Assembly (NCBI GenBank): GCA_021780115.1
Contig: JAJXZI010000087.1
Location: 1 to 55,289 of the forward strand
Direction: 5' to 3'
Source: a bacterium
GTDB lineage: Bacteria > Verrucomicrobiota > Verrucomicrobiia > Limisphaerales > JAJXZI01
Length of the DNA stretch: 55,289 bases
The translations under genes and the position numbers were made by a program. Shown here in pieces: positions 17,410 to 24,127 of this stretch (the first letter of the stretch is position 1; each line of letters begins with the position of its first letter). The notes under the pieces are model-generated. The model did no database searches. It was not told the DNA's origin and was given only the letters and a program-made list of their open reading frames with translations.

Positions 17410-18804
17410 ATGTACGCCGGAAGCATAGAACTGAACGACCAGATCGCTCACTGCCTCCGAGAGTTGGTGCGCACCAACTGGAAAGAGCCAATAAGCAAAT
17501 TCCCAGAACACCTGGCAGAAATTCACACGCCCGATCCTGGAGAAGACGCGGACCCAGTTGGGTCGTGCAGAAGGGCGTTGAACCGGTTTTACAGACCAAG
17601 GCCTCCTCGCCACACAATGTCAGAGTCGTGGCAGCGAGACCTCGCCAGGAGCTTGAATTTGTCGCATGAGGAATTTCTGGCGCGTTTGCTTCAGCCCCCT
17701 GAAGCCTTGGCTCTAAACTTGGCCGAGGCGATATTGCTTTCGGATGCGGCGGAGCATCGACTCACGAAGCGGCAGCTAGATGACCTTAACCGCCAGGGGC
17801 TCGCCGCTCGTGTTCGGAGCCGTTGGGATGACCTCTACATGGTGCCTGATCTTGGCATTGTCGCTGCGCTCGTAGAACAGAGAAGAAGTCTCGAGGAATT
17901 GGCAGAGGCCACATCCTTGGACCTGAAGACCGTTCAGCGCTGGTTGCCTCTGCTCGACGCCCGGATCTCAACCGCTCGCGGTTCGATGGCAATCGTCCCG
18001 ATCAAGTTGAAGGCGGTCATTTTTGACTGGTCCGATACGTTGGTGGATGAGTACGAGCTTGATGAGGCAATCTGCGAGTTCATCCCAAGGTCCCAGACAA
18101 GTGTGCAAACCCTGAAACAGAAGCAGGAGTTTCTGGAGATCCTGAATCGGCTTGAGGAAGAACGATCAAGCCTATGGTACGACTACATTCATCTGGCCGC
18201 GCACTTCGGAAAGACTGCCGAGATGCTGCAAGCTGAACACCGTAGAAACAGAAGAAGGATTCGCCCGTTATGCGACATACTGCACGTGTTACGAGTTTTG
18301 AAAAGTCACTGCATCAAAGTCGTTCTGGCAACGGATTGTCATTCGGAAGTACTAAAATGGCGGGCAGACACCATCAAGATTCCGCTCCATACTTTCGACC
18401 TGATAGTCACCAGCGACCAAGTCCCTGATGTGAAAGACAAGCATCACCATTTCCGATTGGCACTAGATCGCCTTGCTTTGAAAGCTCAGGATTGTGCCGT
18501 GGTCAGTGACGACCACAAAAAGGATTTGGTCCCCGGCAAAGCGCTCGGATGTGCTACGGTGTGGGTTTTTGGGGCCAATGCGCGTCGCGCTAGAAAGGCG
18601 AAGCCACAACGCGCGGGAATGGATACGGACATTGAAATGCCGGAGGCCAGACGTAGAAGCATGTACGGCACCCCAACGCTGCCGCCCGATCTGCTCATCC
18701 ATGAAACGACGCTGAGACGGATACAGGGACGAATCGCAGACTACTGCGTTCCCTCAGCCGATCGAGTCCTGCGGATCACTGGTACAGAACCTCACCCGGC
18801 TTAG
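17410..18804 (+). CDS. HAD-family hydrolase with N-terminal HTH-like region
   Basis: A 464-residue protein. The C-terminal half is a HAD phosphohydrolase: motif I KAVIFDWSDTLVDE (about residue 205), motif II VVLATDCHSE and motif IV CAVVSDDHKKDL (about 364). The N-terminal half contains RRSLEELAEATSLDLKTVQRWL, which looks like a helix-turn-helix, and no other domain I recognise. The ORF track begins at a TTG (17359); I prefer the ATG at 17410. Base composition is lower in GC than the flanking core genes, suggesting transfer. It converges on a second HAD-type gene with a 4-bp overlap. Confidence 0.65.
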   Translation: MYAGSIELNDQIAHCLRELVRTNWKEPISKFPEHLAEIHTPDPGEDADPVGSCRRALNRFYRPRPPRHTMSESWQRDLARSLNLSHEEFLARLLQPPEALALNLAEAILLSDAAEHRLTKRQLDDLNRQGLAARVRSRWDDLYMVPDLGIVAALVEQRRSLEELAEATSLDLKTVQRWLPLLDARISTARGSMAIVPIKLKAVIFDWSDTLVDEYELDEAICEFIPRSQTSVQTLKQKQEFLEILNRLEEERSSLWYDYIHLAAHFGKTAEMLQAEHRRNRRRIRPLCDILHVLRVLKSHCIKVVLATDCHSEVLKWRADTIKIPLHTFDLIVTSDQVPDVKDKHHHFRLALDRLALKAQDCAVVSDDHKKDLVPGKALGCATVWVFGANARRARKAKPQRAGMDTDIEMPEARRRSMYGTPTLPPDLLIHETTLRRIQGRIADYCVPSADRVLRITGTEPHPA

Positions 18805-19442
18805 TAAAACGGATTCGGGATTTTGAAGACTCGCTCTGCAAATCCGCCATCTAGGTCGCTTTGCTGGTCACCGATGTTGGCAATGACGAACTTGCCACTG
18901 GCAGTCAACTGATGACGAATGGAAGCCTTGAATGCGGCGGTTGAGGTGCCGGAACCGCTGGCGGGTCGCATAAAGAGACCCGCGAACTTCGTGAAGCCAA
19001 CGAGCCGCAAATTCCTCTCGGTCGGTTCTCGAAGGTGTTCATCTCGACCAGTCACGAAAAATACTTCGACTCCGAGGCGTTCCGATTCTCGACACAGCTC
19101 CAGGATTGGCTGAATAGGGGGAGCTTCTGCGCGGGCGACCCAATTCTCGAAGTGTCCCTGCTCGAATCCAAAGTCGATAGACCTCATGTAATTCCAGTCA
19201 GACAAAGCCGTGTCGTCCACATCGAGAACGATCACAAGGTTCGTCTGGCCAGTTCTCGCGCGTTGCCTTATGAACTTCTTGGCCCTTTCGGCAACAGCCG
19301 TTACGTCTCGCTCGTATTCACCGCTTTCGTAGTAGCGCACGAAGCTCTGCTTGCAGGCAGGAAGACTGGAGTGAGTGGCACATCCCGCCAAAAGGACGGC
19401 TCCTGCCAAACATGACGCTGTTGTGCTGCCGATTGTCTTCAC
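18801..19442 (-). CDS. HAD class IIIB acid phosphatase lipoprotein
   Basis: A 213-residue protein with a lipoprotein signal (LAGAVLLAGCATHS, Cys about 21), so it is probably membrane-anchored outside the cytoplasm. Motif I VIVLDVDDTALSDWNYM (nucleophile about D74), motif II FFVTGRDEH and motif IV IANIGDQQSDLDGG match the class B/C acid phosphatase (e(P4)-like) branch of the HAD superfamily. Such enzymes release phosphate from nucleotides or other organic phosphates. The length is normal. Like its convergent neighbour it has lower GC than the core genes. Confidence 0.85.
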   Translation of the reverse strand: MKTIGSTTASCLAGAVLLAGCATHSSLPACKQSFVRYYESGEYERDVTAVAERAKKFIRQRARTGQTNLVIVLDVDDTALSDWNYMRSIDFGFEQGHFENWVARAEAPPIQPILELCRESERLGVEVFFVTGRDEHLREPTERNLRLVGFTKFAGLFMRPASGSGTSTAAFKASIRHQLTASGKFVIANIGDQQSDLDGGFAERVFKIPNPFY

Positions 19443-19604
19443 GAAACGCCGCCCTCAATAGCTGGCGGCGGCGGAAGCATTCGATCTGTTTGAGGTTTGT
19501 CAAGAACTGAGCAGGGCGAAATCTCCGCGGCGACTGGCAGTTCATTCATCGTTTCTCAAAGGCGGAGCGTCGACGACGGGGCGGTGCCAGCAGTCGCTTT
19601 GGGG

Positions 19605-19715
19605 GGCGGACTCCGCCGCCCATTCAGGGCTGGGGAAGATCTGGGAAGACGGTTCACCCAGGGCGGCGGCGCAGGGCGCCTTGCCCTGGGCTATTTTCCG
19701 TCGGGCTTTCAGCCC
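19605..19715. repeat. three short hairpins in an intergenic REP-like stretch
   Basis: The 19443-19728 gap has no gene. It holds GGCGGA-C-TCCGCC (19605-19617), CAGGGC-GCCTT-GCCCTG (19672-19688) and GGGCT-TTC-AGCCC (19703-19715). Closely spaced short palindromes next to REP element A suggest dispersed intergenic repeats and not a transcription signal. Confidence 0.5.
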
Positions 19716-19728
19716 TTAGAAGCTGCAC

Positions 19729-19756
19729 AGAGACAGGCGAGGACGCGCTGTCCTAC
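19729..19756. repeat. REP-like element A at the dehydrogenase stop codon
   Basis: AGAGACAGGCGAGGACGCGCTGTCCTAC contains GACAG/CTGTC and GGAC/GTCC complementary arms. The same core, ACGCGCTGTCCTACTC, occurs at 20816 and 22379. In all three places it overlaps the TAG stop of the minus-strand dehydrogenase fragment. Confidence 0.65.
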
Positions 19757-20031
19757 TCTTCCGCCGGCGCAAACCCTCTCCGCAGGCAGTTCTCCGTGAT
19801 CACGCGTGGAACGAGGAAGTGCTGGAGGTATTCGCGGCCGCCGGCTTTCGTGCCGCCGCCGCTCATCTTGAAGCCGCCGAAGGGCTGCCGACCCACGATC
19901 GCGCCGGTGATGCCGCGGTTGATGTAGAGGTTGCCGCACACCCACTCCGCCTTCGCCCGCTCGATGTTCACCGGACTGCGCGAGTAGAGACCGCCGGTCA
20001 ACGCGAACGCGCAGTCGTTGGCCAGCGCCAG
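19753..20031 (-). pseudogene. aldehyde dehydrogenase 3' fragment A
   Basis: The minus strand reads ALANDCAFALTGGLYSRSP, GNLYINRGITGAIVGRQPF, GGFKMSGGGTKAGG and the native C-terminus LRRGFAPAEE-stop. This is the C-terminal oligomerisation part of a P5CDH-type enzyme. The frame is intact, making this the least decayed of the three 3' copies, but everything before LALAND is missing and replaced by unrelated sequence. The junction CTGGCGCTGGCCAACGACTG is the same as in copy C. Confidence 0.9.
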
Positions 20032-20046
20032 GGCAAAGCGGGAGTT

Positions 20047-20065
20047 GCCTGCCTGGTTGGCAGGC
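20047..20065. promoter_or_regulatory. perfect hairpin just upstream of the TA pair
   Basis: GCCTGCC-TGGTT-GGCAGGC is a perfect 7-bp inverted repeat ending 14 bp before the antitoxin ATG. Phd/YefM antitoxins bind palindromes at their own promoter, so this is a candidate operator. It could equally be a REP-like element marking the cassette boundary. Confidence 0.4.
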
Positions 20066-20079
20066 CGTAGCTTCCCCGC

Positions 20080-20358
20080 ATGAAGACGTTGACCATTGAT
20101 GAGGCGGTAGCTGGCTTGCCCAAGTGGCTGGAGTTGGCGCTGGCGGGTGAGGAAATTCAGATCCGCCAAGGCGATTCCATTGTTGAGTTGCGCCCCGCAG
20201 CTTCGTCGCGGTCACCCGCCGCAAAGCACTCGCTCGCGCCTCGTGAAGCGTTGCGCCGGCTCCAACAGGGCGCCCGACTCACTTCCGCTGAGGCCGCAAG
20301 TTATCTGCGCGAAGTGCGTGAAGAACGCCTGGCTGCCGAGGATCGCCGCCCGGCATGA
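20080..20358 (+). CDS. Phd/YefM-like antitoxin
   Basis: A 92-residue protein whose N-terminus (KTLTIDEAVAGLPKWLELAL, then GEEIQIRQGDSIVELRP) follows the Phd/YefM fold used by many antitoxins to bind DNA and neutralise a partner. The C-terminal tail is charged and helical. It overlaps the PIN toxin gene by 4 bp (ATGA). It follows dehydrogenase fragment A on the opposite strand. Confidence 0.75.
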   Translation: MKTLTIDEAVAGLPKWLELALAGEEIQIRQGDSIVELRPAASSRSPAAKHSLAPREALRRLQQGARLTSAEAASYLREVREERLAAEDRRPA

Positions 20359-20783
20359 TCCATCTGGACACCAACTACCTGATCGGACTACTGGTCAAAG
20401 CCTCACCCGAAGCGGCGGTCGTGGACGGTTGGCTGGGGGCGGGACAAACGCTGGCTGCCAGCACCATCGCTTGGACGGAATTCCTCAACGGCCCGGTAAC
20501 ACTGGTTGAAGTCACGCAGGCGGAAGCGGTCATCGGTGGCAGGATCATCCCGTTCGGTCAGCCGGAAGCCGTCATGGCTGCGGACCTTTTCAACAAGACG
20601 GGACGCCGTCGCGGTTCACGTTTCGACTGCCTGATCGCCGCAACAGCCGTCCTGGCGCACGCGGAGGTAGCGACCGTGAATCAGGCTGATTTCACGCCCT
20701 TCCAAGCATACGGGCTCAAGCTCGCCACGCCGCCGACAACGGCGCAACCACCAGCCGCGCCGCCGCCGGTAGCCTCCAGTTGA
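20355..20783 (+). CDS. VapC-like PIN-domain toxin
   Basis: A 142-residue PIN protein. MIHLDTNYLIGLL carries the first acid (D5), IAWTEFLNGP the second, GSRFDCLIAATAVLA the third and TVNQADFTPFQ the fourth. The arrangement and length fit VapC-type RNase toxins, with a proline- and alanine-rich tail (PPTTAQPPAAPPP). Coupled by ATGA to the antitoxin, it is likely functional. The cassette lies between dehydrogenase fragments A and B. Confidence 0.88.
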   Translation: MIHLDTNYLIGLLVKASPEAAVVDGWLGAGQTLAASTIAWTEFLNGPVTLVEVTQAEAVIGGRIIPFGQPEAVMAADLFNKTGRRRGSRFDCLIAATAVLAHAEVATVNQADFTPFQAYGLKLATPPTTAQPPAAPPPVASS

Positions 20784-20799
20784 CGGAAACCGATTGAAG

Positions 20800-20828
20800 C
20801 TGGAGACACGCGGGACGCGCTGTCCTAC
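20800..20828. repeat. REP-like element B at the dehydrogenase stop codon
   Basis: GACACGCGGGACGCGCTGTCCTAC matches elements A and C, with a small change in the left arm (GACAC for GACAG). It begins 16 bp after the PIN toxin stop and overlaps the TAG stop of fragment B. Confidence 0.6.
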
Positions 20829-21240
20829 TCTTCCGCCGGCGCAAATCCCCGCCGCAAACAATTCTCCGTGATCACGCGCGGGACGAGGAAGGCCGTATTC
20901 GCGACCGCCCGCCTTTGTGCCGCCGCCGCCCATCTTGAAGCTGGCAAAGGGCTGCCGGCCCACGATCGCGCCGGTGATGCCGCGATTGATGTAGAGGTTG
21001 CCGCACACCCACTCCGCCTTCGCCCGCTCGATGTTCACCGGGCTGCGCGAGTAGAGGCCGCCGGTTAGGGCAAACGCGCAGTCGTTGGCCAGCGTCAGGG
21101 CGTCGTCGAAGGTCTTCGCCTTGGTGATGCTCAGCACCGGGCCGAAGATTTCCTCGCGGAACAGGCTGCTCGTGGCGGGCACGTCGGTGAAGATCGTCGG
21201 CGGCACCCAGCAGGCGTTGGCGTCGGCGGGGCAAGTGTCT
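20825..21240 (-). pseudogene. aldehyde dehydrogenase 3' fragment B
   Basis: This is the longest 3' copy. Reading down the minus strand, it covers CWVPPTIFTDVPATSSLFRE, EEIFGPVLSITKAKTFDDAL and the LANDCAFALTGG to GGTKAGG block. After GGREY the frame is broken by a small deletion relative to copy A (GGAAGGCCGTATTCGCG in place of GGAAGTGCTGGAGGTATTCGCG on the plus strand). Copy C carries exactly the same deletion. There is no start codon and no N-terminal domain. Confidence 0.9.
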
Positions 21241-21274
21241 TGCGGCTACCGCCAATTTGGGCTAAAAGAATCAC

Positions 21275-21553
21275 ATGAACGCCACTGCTGCCGAGGCCCG
21301 AACGGAAGCCGCAATCTGGGAGCGTACCATCAAGCCTGAAGAGGCCGACCTTGCCCCAGACTCCGCGCGCTTCTTTCTCCGGTTGAAGCAGTCCACAACC
21401 GACGAAGCCCTATTGGCGGAACTGTCGGCCAAGGCGCGTCGGGGAGAACTCACGGCAGCCGAAAGCCGCGAACTGGACCGTTACCTGGAAATGGGCTGGT
21501 TCCTCGAGACGGTGCGTTCGAAGGCCCGATGCTCGCTTCGATACCTCAGTTGA
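21275..21553 (+). CDS. small conserved protein, lone partner-less member
   Basis: A 92-residue protein. The pattern DSARFFLRLKQSTTDEALLAEL followed by RGELTAAESRELDRYLEMG and LETVRSKARCSLR resembles a widespread family of small helical proteins often encoded just upstream of an HNH nuclease or another short gene. No such partner follows here; the next gene is convergent. The role is unknown. It starts at an ATG 35 bp after fragment B. Confidence 0.6.
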   Translation: MNATAAEARTEAAIWERTIKPEEADLAPDSARFFLRLKQSTTDEALLAELSAKARRGELTAAESRELDRYLEMGWFLETVRSKARCSLRYLS

Positions 21554-21566
21554 CCTGAACCGTTGG

Positions 21567-21815
21567 TCACTGCTTCCCTTCGGTGCAGCCAGATGGTGCC
21601 TCTTCGTTCAGGGCCAGTGCGGAAATGGCGTGGTCCTGGCGCTCTTGCTCCTCCACGTAACGGCGCAGTTCTTCTGGCAACCGAATGAGCGGCCCCGGTT
21701 GCTGGCCCTCGGCTGCTCGCAGTCCGGCGAAGATGCGGTCAATGTCGTAGGCCGCTTCCCGTGCCAGTTCGTCTTTCACCTGCCACAGTTCTTCAAGAAG
21801 CGGATTCGTTTTCAT
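21567..21815 (-). CDS. probable antitoxin of the PIN pair
   Basis: An 82-residue, strongly charged helical protein (NPLLEELWQVKDELAREAAYD, then IDRIFAGLRAAE) of a type often found with PIN toxins. It is the second gene of the minus-strand pair; its start lies 23 bp inside the end of the toxin gene. The order toxin-then-antitoxin is the reverse of the usual VapBC layout. No DNA-binding motif is obvious. Confidence 0.65.
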   Translation of the reverse strand: MKTNPLLEELWQVKDELAREAAYDIDRIFAGLRAAEGQQPGPLIRLPEELRRYVEEQERQDHAISALALNEEAPSGCTEGKQ

Positions 21816-22290
21816 ACGGCAAGTCTCCCATCAATTCCAGGGGTGTGCAAACGTGCGGCAGGACACGTCCGGCGCGGTGCGCCTCGCGTTCCAGCCGTTT
21901 GAGAATCTGGGCATTGGCCAGATGGCGGCAGTTCCACGTCAGCAGGTAATCGGTGGCGATGGCGGTGGCGACGGCCAAATGCACGGCATCGCGGGCGGCT
22001 TTGGGCGGCAGGCAACCCGTGGACAGAAAGAGTCGGGCGAGTTCCTGAGCCTCCGCAGTGGCCGCCGCGCGAGGAAGCGAGGCCAGCAGTGCCAACCGTC
22101 GCCGGACTTGCTCCGGATCGCCTCGACCGGCTTCCACGACCACTTCTTGGGAGGCGAGACAAACGAAGTGCTTCCGGCGTGTTTGCCACCAATCGCGCGT
22201 CACCTGCTGGTTGGCTGCCGTCACTAAATCGCGGCTCGGATCGGCCACCAGGTAACTGACGATGCTCGTCTCGATATAGACGGTTTCCAT
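21793..22290 (-). CDS. PIN-domain toxin
   Basis: A 165-residue protein beginning METVYIETSIVSYLVADPS. In this PIN subgroup the first acidic residue is Glu in IETS. Further conserved parts are CLASQEVVVEAGRGD, AARDAVHLAVATAIATDYLLTW and NCRHLANAQILKR. These give four acidic or metal-site positions and suggest an active RNase. It is transcribed away from fragment C and overlaps the antitoxin by 23 bp. Confidence 0.85.
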   Translation of the reverse strand: METVYIETSIVSYLVADPSRDLVTAANQQVTRDWWQTRRKHFVCLASQEVVVEAGRGDPEQVRRRLALLASLPRAAATAEAQELARLFLSTGCLPPKAARDAVHLAVATAIATDYLLTWNCRHLANAQILKRLEREAHRAGRVLPHVCTPLELMGDLPYENESAS

Positions 22291-22360
22291 GCTAAAGACG
22301 CCGGCACTCTAGGTCGCACGGCTTCGCACGGTCAAGGAAAGCCACCTGAACGGGACTCTC

Positions 22361-22392
22361 AGGACAGAGACAGGCGGGACGCGCTGTCCTAC
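22361..22392. repeat. REP-like element C at the dehydrogenase stop codon
   Basis: AGGACAGAGACAGGCGGGACGCGCTGTCCTAC has GGACAG/CTGTCC arms and the same core as elements A and B. It overlaps the TAG stop of fragment C. Confidence 0.65.
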
Positions 22393-22662
22393 TCCTCGGC
22401 AGGCGCAAAACCTCGCCGCAGGCAGTTCTCCGTGATCACGCGCGGGACGAGGAAGGCCGTATTCGCGACCGCCCGCCTTTGTGCCGCCGCCGCCCATCTT
22501 GAAGCTGGCAAAGGGCTGCCGGCCCACGATCGCGCCGGTGATGCCGCGATTGATGTAGAGGTTGCCGCACACCCACTCCGCCTTCGCCCGCTCGATGTTC
22601 ACCGGGCTGCGCGAGTAGAGGCCGCCGGTCAATGCGAAGGCGCAGTCGTTGGCCAGCGCCAG
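22389..22662 (-). pseudogene. aldehyde dehydrogenase 3' fragment C
   Basis: It encodes LALANDCAFALTGGLYSRSP to GGTKAGGREY and then loses frame at the same small deletion as copy B. From the REP-like core to the cgcagtcgttggcc block it is almost identical to B. Its 5' limit, CTGGCGCTGGCCAACGACTG, is the same as in copy A, after which unrelated sequence leads into the MNT gene. Like the other copies it has no start codon. Confidence 0.9.
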
Positions 22663-22707
22663 CCCGGGCTTGCCCTTTGCGTCGCCACGTTGGAAGGTTC
22701 CACCGGC

Positions 22708-23046
22708 ATGGTCAGCAGAAGAGACATTCGACGGGTTTGCAGTCAAATCGCCCGCGAGTTCCGGCCGCAGAGGATCGTCCTCTTCGGCTCGTATGTGTAT
22801 GGCCAACCGACGCCGGATTCGGACGTGGACTTGCTGGTGGTGATGCCGTTTGAAGGCCGCGCGACGGAGCAGGCGGTCAAGATTTCGAGCCGGCTGGATC
22901 ATCGGTTCCCAATTGACCTGCTGGTGCGCACACCGCAGGAGATTCGCCAACGGTTGGAGTGGAACGATGTCGTGCTGTGGGAGATCACCAGCAAGGGCGA
23001 AGTGCTGTATGAATCCCGTGACGCAAGAGTGGGTGGAGAAGGCTGA
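22708..23046 (+). CDS. MNT-type minimal nucleotidyltransferase antitoxin
   Basis: A 112-residue protein with the nucleotidyltransferase signature IVLFGSYVYGQPTPDSDVDLLVVM: GS followed by DxD at about residues 38-40. In MNT-HEPN modules this protein is the antitoxin and inactivates the HEPN RNase by adding AMP. The ATG at 22708 begins MVSRRDIRRVCSQIA; the ORF track's longer start runs back through fragment C. It overlaps the HEPN gene by 38 bp. All catalytic residues seem present. Confidence 0.85.
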   Translation: MVSRRDIRRVCSQIAREFRPQRIVLFGSYVYGQPTPDSDVDLLVVMPFEGRATEQAVKISSRLDHRFPIDLLVRTPQEIRQRLEWNDVVLWEITSKGEVLYESRDARVGGEG

Positions 23047-23401
23047 GGCCGACTTCCACGTCGCGCTGCGGGAGTTCCGCGCCCGGAAGCACCGCAGCTT
23101 GGATGCGATCTGCTTTCATGCGCAGCAGTGTGCCGAGAAATACCTGAAGGCGCGGCTACAGGAGGCCGGCATCTCGTTTCCCAAGACCCACAGCCTGCCG
23201 ATGCTGCTAAATCTGGCCCGCACAGTGGATCCCCTTTAGTCGGCACTCCAGCCGCAAGCAGGGCGACTCAATGCCTATGCCGTGGCGTTCCGCTATCCCG
23301 GCTCAAGCGCCACAAAAGAAGAAGCCAAGCAAGCACTGGCGGACTGCCGCGTGGTGCGGCGCGAGGCCCGACACGCCTTCGGATTACCCATCCCCGGCTA
23401 G
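23009..23401 (+). pseudogene. HEPN-domain toxin with in-frame amber codon
   Basis: The frame gives MNPVTQEWVEKAEADFHVAL, FHAQQCAEKYLKARLQE and ISFPKTHSLPMLL, a clear HEPN domain. It then stops at a TAG (23237-23239) in DPL-stop-SALQPQ. Reading on in the same frame gives GRLNAYAVAFRYPG, ATKEEAKQALADCR and AFGLPIPG-stop, the normal end of the family. One TGG-to-TAG change would explain it. As read, the toxin is cut to 76 of about 130 residues, while its MNT partner is intact. Confidence 0.8.
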
Positions 23402-23403
23402 CG

Positions 23404-23423
23404 GCGCGGGAGGCGTCCCGCGC
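23404..23423. terminator. strong hairpin after the MNT-HEPN module
   Basis: GCGCGGGA-GGCG-TCCCGCGC is a perfect 8-bp stem with a 4-base loop immediately after the HEPN stop. A second small hairpin, CCGCC-GGA-GGCGG, follows at about 23433. There is no T-tract, so it may be a REP-like element and not an intrinsic terminator. Confidence 0.45.
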
Positions 23424-23448
23424 TGACTTTGTCCGCCGGAGGCGGTGC

Positions 23449-23476
23449 TTGTGTTTTCACGATCCCGGAATAAACT
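23449..23476 (+). promoter_or_regulatory. possible sigma-70-type promoter of the BFN gene
   Basis: TTGTGT (23449-23454), 16 bp, then TAAACT (23471-23476). The predicted start of transcription falls at about the GTG start codon at 23483, which would make a leaderless mRNA. It is a match by eye only. Confidence 0.3.
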
Positions 23477-23482
23477 TGCCCC

Positions 23483-23935
23483 GTGAATAACGATGTCGTC
23501 CCAGTCCAGATTCGGGGCATCCTTCCCTCGAACGCCGGCTGCGCCATCTTTGTCGGGAATGATGAAAAGGTGTTCGTCATCAACGTGGATCCGCAAATCG
23601 GCGACGTCATCGTCAAGTTCATGCGCGGGGTCGCCAAGGAGCGCCCCCTCACGCACGATTTGATGAACAGCGTCCTCAAGGGCTTCGGCATCTCGGTCGA
23701 GCGGGTGGTCGTCACCGAGCTCAAGAGCTCGACGTATTTCGCGCGGCTCATTCTCAAGCAGCAGAACGATCTGGGCCAGGCGCTGGTGGAAGTGGATGCC
23801 CGGCCCAGCGATTGCCTCGCCCTGGCCACCGCGCACAAGAAGCCCATTTACGTCTCCCAGAAACTGTTCGGGCAGGTCGAGGACATGAGCGAAGTGCTCG
23901 ACAAGATTAACGAGAGTGGCAGCGAGCCTGATTAG
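23483..23935 (+). CDS. bifunctional nuclease (BFN/DUF151) family protein
   Basis: A 150-residue cytoplasmic protein of the BFN (DUF151) family. It has the typical run NAGCAIFVGNDEKVFVINVD, then RPLTHDLMNSVLKGFGISVERV and VEVDARPSDCLALAT. Some members have RNase and DNase activity in vitro; the bacterial role is poorly defined. The GTG at 23483 gives MNNDVVPVQIRGIL, matching the usual N-terminus. It is intact and core-like, and marks the end of the decayed TA segment. Confidence 0.88.
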   Translation: MNNDVVPVQIRGILPSNAGCAIFVGNDEKVFVINVDPQIGDVIVKFMRGVAKERPLTHDLMNSVLKGFGISVERVVVTELKSSTYFARLILKQQNDLGQALVEVDARPSDCLALATAHKKPIYVSQKLFGQVEDMSEVLDKINESGSEPD

Positions 23936-24127
23936 CCGCCCATGCGGAATCCATCCGTGAGCAACCGGTGCCGGGGAAGCCACGCGAAGCCAAAGTTCAC
24001 AGTCCGCAATCCCAAGGGAATCCGGGAGGCGAAACCCGAGGAAACTCCGGATCTCGGATCTCGGATTTCAGGCGTCGGACGCGCCCACTGACCCAGCCAG
24101 CCGCTTTTCACTGAAGGCTCACCCCCC

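Noticed and set aside
19672-22392. CRISPR array
   Set aside because: The repeats are few, long (about 280 bp) or unevenly spaced palindromes, with genes between them; no regular repeat-spacer pattern exists anywhere in the window.
14774-22662. A single dehydrogenase gene interrupted by several insertions
   Set aside because: The N-terminal pieces (D, E) lie downstream of the C-terminal pieces (A, B, C) on the coding strand, and the 3' end is present three times, so one interrupted gene cannot give this order.
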